A DNA stretch of 38,121 nt from Roseomonas sp. GC11 (GTDB taxonomy: Bacteria; Pseudomonadota; Alphaproteobacteria; Acetobacterales; Acetobacteraceae). The notes beneath the pieces were generated by a model. The model saw only the letters and a list, made by a program, of their open reading frames with translations, did not search any database and had not been told where the DNA came from. This document shows, piece after piece, positions 7,769 to 14,401 of the stretch (positions are counted from its first letter, which is position 1; each line of letters opens with the position of its first letter). The translations under genes and the position numbers were made by a program. The stretch lies in assembly GCF_024437745.1 (NCBI RefSeq), contig NZ_JANFNY010000049.1, positions 1 to 38,121 on the forward strand. Reading direction: 5' to 3'.

Positions 7769-7848
7769 CCGTAAACGCGCGGTCGCCGCACCCCACGGCG
7801 CGCCTCTTGCGGTGCAACATTTTTAACCTCTTCCCTTGCAGTTTACGG
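7769..7848. promoter_or_regulatory. Separated 8-bp inverted repeat in a divergent intergenic region
   Basis: CCGTAAAC (7769-7776) and GTTTACGG (7841-7848) are exact inverted copies 64 bases apart, in the 277-base gap between two divergent genes. The AT-richest part of the gap lies between them. This could be a pair of half-sites for a looping regulator, or chance. The gap holds no gene I can support. Confidence 0.3.
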
Positions 7849-7911
7849 CGTCCCCTTTCCCCCCAGCCCGCTCCGCCCGCCATGGCGGAGCCGATCGTGA
7901 GGAACCGCACC

Positions 7912-8307
7912 ATGCGCCGCTTTCCCTCCACCCTCGCCCGCCGCCTGCTGCTCGCCGCGCTGCTGCCGGCCGCGGCGCTGGCCGGCGCCTCCATCGCCCA
8001 GGCCCAGGGCCGCCAGGATTTCGAACTGGTGAACCGCACCGGCTACGAGATCCGCGAGGTCTATGTCGGCGCCACGCGCAGCACCGAATGGGGCCGCGAC
8101 GTGCTGGGCCAGGGCGTGCTGCCCGCCAATGCGCGCCGCCAGATCCGCTTCTCCGCCCGCACGCGTGACTGCATGTTCGACATCAAGGTCGTCTACAGCG
8201 ACGATGACAGCACGGCCGAGTGGCGCAACCTCGACCTCTGCTCCATCTCCCGCATCTCGTTGTTCTGGGATTCCAAGCGCCAGGTCAGCCGCGCCGAGTG
8301 GGAGTAA
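7912..8307 (+). CDS. Small secreted protein of unknown function, 131 aa
   Basis: The frame is open from 7807, but the ATG at 7912 has TGAGGAA seven bases upstream. It also gives a clear export signal: MRRFPSTLARRLLLAALLPA then AAALAGASIAQAQ, with twin Arg at the start and cleavage after AQA. The mature domain (about 100 aa) begins FELVNRTGYEIREVYVGAT and has two Cys (RDCMFDIKVVY and DLCSISRISLF). It reads like a compact beta-sandwich with repeated strand-turn-strand stretches. I recognise similar short exported proteins in acetic-acid-bacteria relatives but know no function. It is followed, 127 bases on, by the thiamine-diphosphate enzyme; co-regulation is not shown. Confidence 0.72.
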   Translation: MRRFPSTLARRLLLAALLPAAALAGASIAQAQGRQDFELVNRTGYEIREVYVGATRSTEWGRDVLGQGVLPANARRQIRFSARTRDCMFDIKVVYSDDDSTAEWRNLDLCSISRISLFWDSKRQVSRAEWE

Positions 8308-8434
8308 CACCCCGCCCGCCCCTCCTGCCTGGCCCGCCGGTGGCGAAATCCACCGGCGGGCGGGTAGCCCTGCTGCGTGGCCTCGGCTAGCTTGCCCGCG
8401 CTTGTCGGACAACTTGCCGAAGGAAACGCAGACA

Positions 8435-10153
8435 ATGGACGGGATGAGCAGCACGGGCCGCACGGAGAGCCACGCCGAAAGCCGCACGGGCGGGCAGCTT
8501 CTGGCGGATGCCCTGGTGGCCCAGGGCGTGACCCACGCCTTCTGCGTGCCCGGCGAGTCCTATCTCGACCTGCTGGATGGCCTCTACGCCAACAGCGACA
8601 AAATCAGCCTCACCACCTGCCGCTTCGAGGCGGGGGCGGTGAACATGGCCGAGGCCCATGCCAAGCTGACGGGCCGCCCCGGCGTCGCCCTCGTCACCCG
8701 TGGCCCGGGCGCCTGCCACGCCGCCATCGGCGTGCATGTCGCCATGCAGGACAGCACGCCGCTGGTGCTGATCGTCGGCCAGATCCCCTTCGCCGAGACC
8801 GACCGCGAGAGCTTCCAGGAAGTCGATTACCGCCGCATGTTCGGCTCCGTCGCCAAATGGGTGACGCAGATCGACGACGCCGCGCGCATCCCCGAGCTGA
8901 TGGCCCATGCCTTCGACGTGGCGACCAGCGGCCGCCCCGGCCCCGTCGTCATCGCCATCTCGGAGGAAATGCAGAAGGTGCGCGTGCCGGTGCCCGATAT
9001 CGGCCCGGCCGAGGTGGAGCCCGCCCATCCCTCGCCGGCGGCGCTGCGCAAGATGCTGGCCCTGCTCGACGCGGCGGAGCGCCCGCTGGTCATCCTCGGC
9101 GGCTCGCGCTGGAGCCAGGAGACGCGCCGCATCATCCGCGAATTCTGCGTGGCGCGCGACCTGCCCGTGGCCGTCGGCTTCCGCCGCCAGAGCCTCTATG
9201 ACTGCACCCTGCCCAATTATGCCGGCGATCTCGGCGTTGGCGCCGATGCCGGGCTGGTGGCCAAGGCGAAGCAGGCCGATCTCATCCTCGCCCTCGGCAC
9301 CCGCATCGGCGAGCCGGTGAGCCAGGGCTACACCCTGTTCGACATGGCAGGCCAGGGGGCGCAGAAAATCGTCCACGTCTACCCCGATCAGGCGGAGATC
9401 GGCCGCGTCTATCGCCCGGCCCTCGGCATCACGGCGGAGATCAACGCCTTCGCCGCCGCGCTGGCGGAGCTGCCGGCGCCCGCCACCGCGCCGCGCTGGT
9501 CCGCCTGGACGAAGGAGGTCCACGCCGCCCGCGCCGCCCAGGCCGTGGCGCCGGACTATGCCGGGCCGCTCAACCTCGCGCGCGAGCTTCAGGCGCTGGA
9601 GAAGGTGCTGCCCGCTGACACCATCTTCACCTGCGATGCCGGCAATTTCGCCACCTGGCCCAACCGCTTCATGCATATGACGGAGCAGCAGGAGTTCCTT
9701 GGCCCGACCAATGGCGCCATGGGCTATGCCGTGCCGGCGGCGATCGGCGCCAAGATCACCTTCCCGGAGCGCACCGTCATCGGCCTCGTCGGCGATGGCG
9801 GCTTCCTGATGACGGGGCAGGAAATCGCCACCGCCTTCCAGGCCGGCGTCGCGCCGCTGGTGCTGGTGTTCAACAACGGCATGTACGGCACCATCCGCAT
9901 GTATCAGGAGCGCGCCTATCCCGGCCGCGTCTCCGCCACCAAGCTGACCAACCCGGACTTCGCGAAGTTCATCGAGAGCTTCGGCGGCCATGGCGAGACG
10001 GTGGAGAAGGATGGCGAACTGGTGCCCGCCTTCCAGCGCGCCGTGGCCAGCGGCAAGCCCGCCGTCATCGAGGTGCGCGTGAACCCCGAGCAGGTGACCC
10101 ACCGCGCGACCATCGAGGACCTGCGGGCGCAGGGGAATGTGAAGAAGCACTGA
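8435..10153 (+). CDS. Thiamine-diphosphate-dependent enzyme, acetolactate-synthase-like, 572 aa
   Basis: A three-domain ThDP enzyme of the acetolactate synthase / benzoylformate decarboxylase superfamily. The N-terminal pyrimidine-binding domain contains the catalytic Glu (E65 in CRFEAGAV) and the loop VTRGPGACHAAIGVH. The middle domain starts near 195. The C-terminal domain carries the diphosphate/Mg motif GDG at 453-455 with NN at 480-481, the usual spacing. The frame is open back to 8063; I choose ATG 8435 because AGGAA lies nine bases upstream and the protein begins just before TGGQLLADALVAQGVTHAF. A regulatory subunit gene (ilvH) is absent nearby, so it is probably not the biosynthetic IlvB. 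The substrate is uncertain. It is followed by R1b, whose first hairpin looks like its terminator. Confidence 0.85.
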   Translation: MDGMSSTGRTESHAESRTGGQLLADALVAQGVTHAFCVPGESYLDLLDGLYANSDKISLTTCRFEAGAVNMAEAHAKLTGRPGVALVTRGPGACHAAIGVHVAMQDSTPLVLIVGQIPFAETDRESFQEVDYRRMFGSVAKWVTQIDDAARIPELMAHAFDVATSGRPGPVVIAISEEMQKVRVPVPDIGPAEVEPAHPSPAALRKMLALLDAAERPLVILGGSRWSQETRRIIREFCVARDLPVAVGFRRQSLYDCTLPNYAGDLGVGADAGLVAKAKQADLILALGTRIGEPVSQGYTLFDMAGQGAQKIVHVYPDQAEIGRVYRPALGITAEINAFAAALAELPAPATAPRWSAWTKEVHAARAAQAVAPDYAGPLNLARELQALEKVLPADTIFTCDAGNFATWPNRFMHMTEQQEFLGPTNGAMGYAVPAAIGAKITFPERTVIGLVGDGGFLMTGQEIATAFQAGVAPLVLVFNNGMYGTIRMYQERAYPGRVSATKLTNPDFAKFIESFGGHGETVEKDGELVPAFQRAVASGKPAVIEVRVNPEQVTHRATIEDLRAQGNVKKH

Positions 10154-10312
10154 GGTTTTGAAGAGATAAGTTCTATTATCTTCTTTTTCTGAAGAAAAAG
10201 AAGATTTTTTCAGTTTGGCGTCCCGCCTCAGGCCTGAGGCGGGACGCAGACTGAGAAAAGTTTTTTGGTTCTTTTTTTCAAAAAAAGAACATCTTTCCAG
10301 AAATAATTCAAA
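10154..10312. repeat. R1b: complete R1-family repeat (type I core)
   Basis: Fills the gap between two convergent genes. In order: hairpin CTTCTTTTTC-TGAA-GAAAAAGAAG (10180-10203), a T run, and CAGTTTG. Next is a perfect 30-base palindrome with no loop (10218-10247), then CAGACTGAGAAAAG. Last come TTTTTT and a second AT hairpin (GTTCTTTTTTT 10268-10278 / AAAAAAAGAAC 10280-10290). The outer parts mirror each other, so the whole unit is dyad-symmetric. The element is an AT-rich island in an otherwise GC-rich region. Confidence 0.85.
10180..10210 (+). terminator. Terminator-like hairpin after the ThDP enzyme gene
   Basis: A 10-bp stem with a TGAA loop is followed directly by ATTTTTT, 27 bases after the stop codon. 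The stem is AT-rich, unlike a classic GC-rich terminator, but the T tract is well placed. It is the left arm of R1b. Confidence 0.5.
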
Positions 10313-10669
10313 TTATCCCACGGCAGGCCCGAAGCGGTTCTCCTCCGCCTCGCCTTTGCGCGCGAGCCAGAGGATGAGCGGGATCCAGCCGATCAGCGGC
10401 ACCAGCCAGAGCAATTGCCACCAGCCGCTGCGACCGGTGTCGTGCAGGCGGCGGGTAACGCAGGACGTCTGCGGGATCAGGAAGATCAGGTGGACGGCAG
10501 CGGTGATCAGCCCGTTCTTGCCCTGGTTGCCGGCGGCGTCCACGAGGCTGGCCCCCCAGCACATCAGCCCGATGAACAGGGTGAACCACCAGTATTCCGA
10601 GCGCATGGCGCGGCCGGAGAAGGTGAAGTATTTTCCCATCGCCGCCGCGATGGCCTGGGAGAAGCTCAT
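10313..10669 (-). CDS. DUF805 family small membrane protein, 118 aa
   Basis: An inner-membrane protein with the DUF805 signature: N-terminal FTFSGRAMRSEYWWFTLFIG (the FxGRxxRxxYW pattern), then hydrophobic segments at about 30-45 and 60-75. The conserved RRLHDTGRSGWWQLLWLVPLIG loop and last helix follow, and a short charged tail. Length is typical. Function is unknown; members are common, often near phage or stress genes, but that context is not seen here. Its stop touches R1b, and the gamma-glutamyltransferase gene ends 61 bases downstream of nothing shared: it is read away from DUF805's start. Confidence 0.9.
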   Translation of the reverse strand: MSFSQAIAAAMGKYFTFSGRAMRSEYWWFTLFIGLMCWGASLVDAAGNQGKNGLITAAVHLIFLIPQTSCVTRRLHDTGRSGWWQLLWLVPLIGWIPLILWLARKGEAEENRFGPAVG

Positions 10670-10729
10670 GCCGGACTCCTTGTCACCGGGCGTTTTCGTG
10701 AAACTGGCTCCGCGCCGCGCGCCGAAGGG

Positions 10730-12490
10730 TTAATCCCCGAGTGCCGCGCCCTCGCGGCGCGGGTCGGCGCCGCCCAGCAGCCCCTGCGGCGTCATGACGA
10801 TGGCCTGAAGGCCGGAGGGCATCGGCTTCACCTCCACCTTGTGCCCGCGCGCCTGGAGTTCCCCGGCCAGGGTGTCGTCCTCCAGCTCCACGGCGCCGCC
10901 CAGCGTGCCGACGCGGCGCAGCGAGACGGCGGCCTGCGGGTCCAGCTTCCAGTCCAGCAGCCCCACCAGCGTCTGCGCCACATAACCGATGATCCGCCCG
11001 CCGCCCGGCGAGCCAACCGAGGCGTAGAACGCCCCCGCGCCATCAAAGACCAGGGTGGGCGACATGGAGGAACGCGGGCGCTTGCCGCCCTCCACCCGGT
11101 TGGCCACCGGGCGGCCCTCCGCCTCCGGCCGGAAGGAGAAGTCGGTCAGCTGGTTGTTGAGGAAGAAGCCCCGCACCATCAGCCGCGCGCCGAAGGCATC
11201 CTCCACCGTGGTGGTCATGCTGAGGGCATTGCCCTGCGCATCGACGATGGACATGTGGCTGGTGCCATGCTCGGGCTGGTCCGGCATGGGGGCCAGGCGC
11301 GTCTCGCGCCAGCGCGGATTGCCGGGGCGCGGCGTGGGGTTGGCGCGGTCACGGTCCACCAGCTGGGCGCGCAGGGTGAGGTAGGTGGGTTCCACCAGCC
11401 CGCGCACCGGCACCGGCGTGAAGTCCGAATCCCCCAGGTAGAGGTTGCGGTCGGCATAGGCGAGGCGCCCGGCCTCGGCCAGCAGATGCGCGGCATCCGC
11501 CCCCTTCGGGTCCAGCCGCGGCATCGGGAAATGCTCGAGGATGCCGAGGATCTGCGCCACCGCCACCCCGCCGGAGGAAGGCGGCGGGAAGCCGCAGACG
11601 CGGTATTCGCGGTAGGGCGTGCACACCGCCTCGCGCCGCTGCGGCGCATAGGCGGCGAGGTCGGCCTCCGTCATGCCATTCCCCCTGTCGCCATGGCTGG
11701 CGACGGCGGCGGCGATCTCGGCGGCGATCGGCCCGCGCTGCAGGGCGGCGGCCCCCTGCGCCGCCACGGCGCGCAGCGTCTCCGCCAGGGCGGGGTTCTT
11801 CAGGGGGGTGCCGGCGGGCAGGGGCTGGCCATCGGGCATGAAGAAATAGGCCGCCGCCGCCGGGTTGCGCTTCAGCCGCGCCGCATCGGCCGCGATGGCC
11901 CCGGCCAGGCGGGGCGAGACGGGGAAGCCTTCCTCGGCCAGGCGGATGGCGGGGGCGAAGAGGCTGGCCCAGGGCAGCCTGCCCTCCGCCTTGTGGGCGG
12001 CCTCCAGCATCGGCATCACCCCCGGCACGCCGACGCTGCGGCCGGAGAGCACGGCCTCATAGAAGGGGAGCGGTGTGCCGTCCGGCTTCAGGAAGAGGGC
12101 CGGGGTGGCGGCGGCCGGCGCCGTCTCGCGCCCGTCCCAGGCGGCGAGGCGCTGTTGCCCGCCATTCCAGTGCAGCAGCAGCGCGCCGCCGCCAATGCCG
12201 GAGGATTGCGGCTCCACCAGCGTCAGCACCGCCTGGGCGGCGATGGCGGCATCCACCGCCGTGCCGCCCTGGCGCAGCATGGCGAGCGCCGCCTCCGCCG
12301 CCAGGGGGTGCGCCACCGCCACCATCTGCCGCTGCGCCCGCACCGGCGCGGTGGGGCGGCGGGCGGCATCGGGGGCGGAGGTCAGGTCCTGCGCCGCCCC
12401 CGGCAGCGGGGCGAGGGCCAGCGGGGCGAGGGCCAAGGGCAAGGCGAGGGCGAGCAGCAGGCGGCGGGGCGTCATCCGGGTGGGGCGCAT
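10730..12490 (-). CDS. ggt: Gamma-glutamyltransferase, 586 aa
   Basis: An exported N-terminal-nucleophile hydrolase that cleaves the gamma-glutamyl bond of glutathione and transfers it to water or amino acids, normally in the periplasm. The signal peptide includes LLLALALPLALAPLALAPL, cleaved near GAAQ. Family motifs: VAVAHPLAAEAALAMLRQGG, then EPQSSGIGGGALLLHW, and SGRSVGVPGVMPML. The autoprocessing site is EHGTSHMSIVD, with Thr410 as nucleophile, followed by NALSMTTTVEDAFGARLM; the oxyanion/substrate loop is SVGSPGGGRIIG. Start choice: MRPTRMTPRRLLL at 12490 rather than the open-frame start at 12547, because the extra residues spoil the signal peptide; Met at 12475 is an alternative. No good ribosome site is seen. 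Divergent from the redox operon at 12576. Confidence 0.93.
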   Translation of the reverse strand: MRPTRMTPRRLLLALALPLALAPLALAPLPGAAQDLTSAPDAARRPTAPVRAQRQMVAVAHPLAAEAALAMLRQGGTAVDAAIAAQAVLTLVEPQSSGIGGGALLLHWNGGQQRLAAWDGRETAPAAATPALFLKPDGTPLPFYEAVLSGRSVGVPGVMPMLEAAHKAEGRLPWASLFAPAIRLAEEGFPVSPRLAGAIAADAARLKRNPAAAAYFFMPDGQPLPAGTPLKNPALAETLRAVAAQGAAALQRGPIAAEIAAAVASHGDRGNGMTEADLAAYAPQRREAVCTPYREYRVCGFPPPSSGGVAVAQILGILEHFPMPRLDPKGADAAHLLAEAGRLAYADRNLYLGDSDFTPVPVRGLVEPTYLTLRAQLVDRDRANPTPRPGNPRWRETRLAPMPDQPEHGTSHMSIVDAQGNALSMTTTVEDAFGARLMVRGFFLNNQLTDFSFRPEAEGRPVANRVEGGKRPRSSMSPTLVFDGAGAFYASVGSPGGGRIIGYVAQTLVGLLDWKLDPQAAVSLRRVGTLGGAVELEDDTLAGELQARGHKVEVKPMPSGLQAIVMTPQGLLGGADPRREGAALGD

Positions 12491-12575
12491 CACGGGAATC
12501 CAAGGCAGCGAGAGGGTAAGGCTTGCATCCTGGCCGTGCCACGTCACCTATGCTCTCAGCAAGGAACACAGCCCC

Positions 12576-13244
12576 ATGGACCAGGACGAAACGGGCGCTG
12601 GCGGCCGCATCCGCCAGAAACTGGTGGAGACGAAGCAGGCCTGGGCCCGCGCCGGCCGCCTGCTAACCGGCGCCACCGCCCGGCCCGAGGAACAGCGCCT
12701 GCCCCCCGGCCAGCGGCTGGTGCAGGATTTCCCGGTGCTCGACCTCGGCATCCAGCCGAACGTTCCGGAAGGCGCCTTCCGCCTGACGCTGGACGGGCTG
12801 GTGGAGAACCCCGTCACGCTCGACTGGGCCGGCTTCACCGCCCTGCCGCAGGAGGAGCGGCTGAACGACATCCACTGCGTCACCCAGTGGTCGCGCTACG
12901 AGAACACCTGGCATGGCGTGGCGGTGGCGACGCTGCTCGACCTCGCCCAGCCGAAGCCGGAGGCCGGCTTCGTCAGCTTCGAGGGCTATGACGGCTACAC
13001 CACCAACCTGACGCTGGAGGATTTCGCCCGGCCGGAGAGCCTGCTGGCCCATAGCTGGGCGGGGCAGCGCCTCAGCCGCCAGCATGGCGGGCCGCTGCGC
13101 GTGGTGGTGCCGCATCTCTACTTCTGGAAAAGCACGAAGTGGGTGAAGCGCATCACCTTCCTGGCCGAGAACAAGCCCGGCTTCTGGGAAGTGCGCGGCT
13201 ATCACGACCGCGGTGACCCCTGGCTGGAGGAACGCTATGGCTGA
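12576..13244 (+). CDS. Molybdopterin-dependent oxidoreductase, sulfite-oxidase fold, 222 aa
   Basis: A COG2041/YedY-type Mo enzyme reduced to the cofactor-binding domain. The fold starts near FRLTLDGLVENPVTLDWAGF; the Mo-ligand Cys is C101 in DIHCVTQWSRYENTWHGV. Further family elements are VSFEGYDGYTTNLTLEDF, HGGPLRVVVPHLYFWKSTKW and GFWEVRGYHDRGDPWLEERY. There is no signal peptide, unlike MsrP, so it should act in the cytoplasm. The substrate is unknown (sulfoxide, sulfite or another oxo compound). The frame is open from 12075; ATG 12576 has AAGGA ten bases upstream. It is the first gene of a three-gene run with overlapping ends: its stop overlaps the glutathione peroxidase start by eight bases. 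Confidence 0.87.
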   Translation: MDQDETGAGGRIRQKLVETKQAWARAGRLLTGATARPEEQRLPPGQRLVQDFPVLDLGIQPNVPEGAFRLTLDGLVENPVTLDWAGFTALPQEERLNDIHCVTQWSRYENTWHGVAVATLLDLAQPKPEAGFVSFEGYDGYTTNLTLEDFARPESLLAHSWAGQRLSRQHGGPLRVVVPHLYFWKSTKWVKRITFLAENKPGFWEVRGYHDRGDPWLEERYG

Positions 13245-13776
13245 TCTGTCCCGCCGCGCCCTGCTGGCCTCGGCGCCGCTGCTGCTGGCCGCAGCCCCGG
13301 CGCCCGCCGATGCCGGGGGGCATGGCTTCCGCTTCGACAATATCGAAGGCGGCATCATCGATCTGGCCGAATGGCGCGGCAAGCCGGTGCTGGTGGTCAA
13401 CACCGCCAGCTTCTGCGGCTTCGCTTTCCAGTTCGGCGGGCTGCAGAAGCTGCACGAGGCCTATGGCCCGCGCGGGCTGCTCGTGCTCGGCGTGCCGTCC
13501 AACGACTTCAACCAGGAGCATGGCGACAACGCCAGCATCAAGGCCTTCTGCGAGGCGACCTTCGGCGTCGCCTTCCCGATGACCGCGCCCTGCCATGTGC
13601 GGGGGCCGCAGGCGCATCCCTTCTTCGCCTGGGCCGGGGCGCAGGGCACGCCGCCGCGCTGGAATTTCTTCAAGTATCTGGTGGGGCGGGATGGCCGCCT
13701 GCTCGGCAGCTACCCCAGCCAGACGGAGCCGGACAGCCCCGCCTTCCGCCGCGCCATCGAGACCGCCCTGGCATGA
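13237..13776 (+). CDS. Glutathione peroxidase family, exported, 179 aa
   Basis: A thiol peroxidase of the glutathione-peroxidase fold. It carries a twin-arginine-like signal (LSRRALLASAPLLLAAAPAP), suggesting a periplasmic enzyme. The peroxidatic residue is Cys60 in VNTASFCGFAFQFGGLQ (Cys, not selenocysteine). Partner residues are Gln93 in SNDFNQEHG and Trp142/Asn143 in RWNFFKYLVGRDG, completing the usual tetrad. Further Cys residues at 105 and 119 could be resolving. The ATG at 13237 has GGAGG six bases upstream and overlaps the preceding stop. An in-frame ATG at 13213 is less well served and would push the signal inside. Likely reductant is thioredoxin or glutathione; the divergent ggt next door would metabolise glutathione in the same compartment. 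Confidence 0.9.
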   Translation: MADLSRRALLASAPLLLAAAPAPADAGGHGFRFDNIEGGIIDLAEWRGKPVLVVNTASFCGFAFQFGGLQKLHEAYGPRGLLVLGVPSNDFNQEHGDNASIKAFCEATFGVAFPMTAPCHVRGPQAHPFFAWAGAQGTPPRWNFFKYLVGRDGRLLGSYPSQTEPDSPAFRRAIETALA

Positions 13777-14258
13777 CGGCGCGCTGGCGCCCGATGCGCG
13801 CCGCCGACCTGCCCGCCGTGCTCGCCATCGCCGACCAGGTCCATACCGGCTACCCCGAGGATGCGGCGGTGCTGGCCGAGCGCCAGCGCCTTTTCCCCGC
13901 CGGCTGCTGGCTGCTGGAGGGGGAGGGCGCTGCCCCTTGGGGCTATGCCCTCAGCCATCCCTGGCACGCGCGGCGCCCGCCGCCGCTGAACACGCCGCTG
14001 GGGGCGCTGCCGGAGGCGCCGGGGTGTTTCTACATCCATGATGTCGCGCTGCTGCCCGCCGCGCGGGGCCAGGGCGCGGCCGGGCGGCTGATGCCGCTGC
14101 TCCGCATGGCGGCCGGCTCCCTGCCGGGGATGGCCCTGGTGGCGGTCCATGGCTCCGTGCCCTTCTGGCAGCGCCAGGGCTTCCGCGTGGTGGAGGCGCC
14201 GGAACTGGCGGCGAAGCTGGCCTCGTATGGCCAGGATGCGCGGTATATGGAGAATTAA
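13773..14258 (+). CDS. GNAT family N-acetyltransferase, 161 aa
   Basis: The GCN5-related fold: N-terminal WRPMRAADLPAVLAIADQVH, central strand YALSHPW, and acetyl-CoA loop VALLPAARGQGAAGRLM. The C-terminal HGSVPFWQRQGFRVVE is a classic GNAT motif B ending. Substrate unknown. ATG overlaps the glutathione peroxidase stop (ATGA at 13773-13776), so translation is coupled and it is the third gene of the operon. The final codons before the stop become AT-rich where R1c begins. Earlier open-frame residues belong to another frame of the peroxidase gene. Confidence 0.87.
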   Translation: MTARWRPMRAADLPAVLAIADQVHTGYPEDAAVLAERQRLFPAGCWLLEGEGAAPWGYALSHPWHARRPPPLNTPLGALPEAPGCFYIHDVALLPAARGQGAAGRLMPLLRMAAGSLPGMALVAVHGSVPFWQRQGFRVVEAPELAAKLASYGQDARYMEN

Positions 14259-14401
14259 GAAATAATATTTTTTGATTTAAGAATCTTCTTTTTCTGAAGA
14301 AAAAGAAGCAAAAAGACTTTTTCAGTCTGGCGTTCCGCCTCAGGCCTCAGGCGGGACGCCAACTGAAAAAAGTTTTTTGGTTCTTTTTTCAAAAAGAACA
14401 C
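14259..14401. repeat. R1c: complete R1-family repeat (type I core)
   Basis: Fills the gap between convergent genes. The left hairpin, CTTCTTTTTC (14285-14294) TGAA GAAAAAGAAG (14299-14308), is identical to R1b. Then come CAAAAAGACTTTTTCAG and a 12-bp GC-rich stem with one G-T pair (14329-14340 with 14349-14360). Next are ACTGAAAAAAG and TTTTTT, and finally the right hairpin GTTCTTTTTT / AAAAAGAAC (14380-14399). Flanks are AT-rich (14255-14280). Confidence 0.85.

Noticed and set aside
12523-12554. TTGCAT and TATGCT as a promoter for the Mo-oxidoreductase operon
   Set aside because: Spacing of 20 is too long, and the start codon follows so closely that the transcript would begin in the ribosome site.
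10154-14401. R1 copies as insertion-sequence remnants with a transposase
   Set aside because: No reading frame or transposase trace lies within or near any copy; if mobile, they would depend on an enzyme encoded elsewhere.
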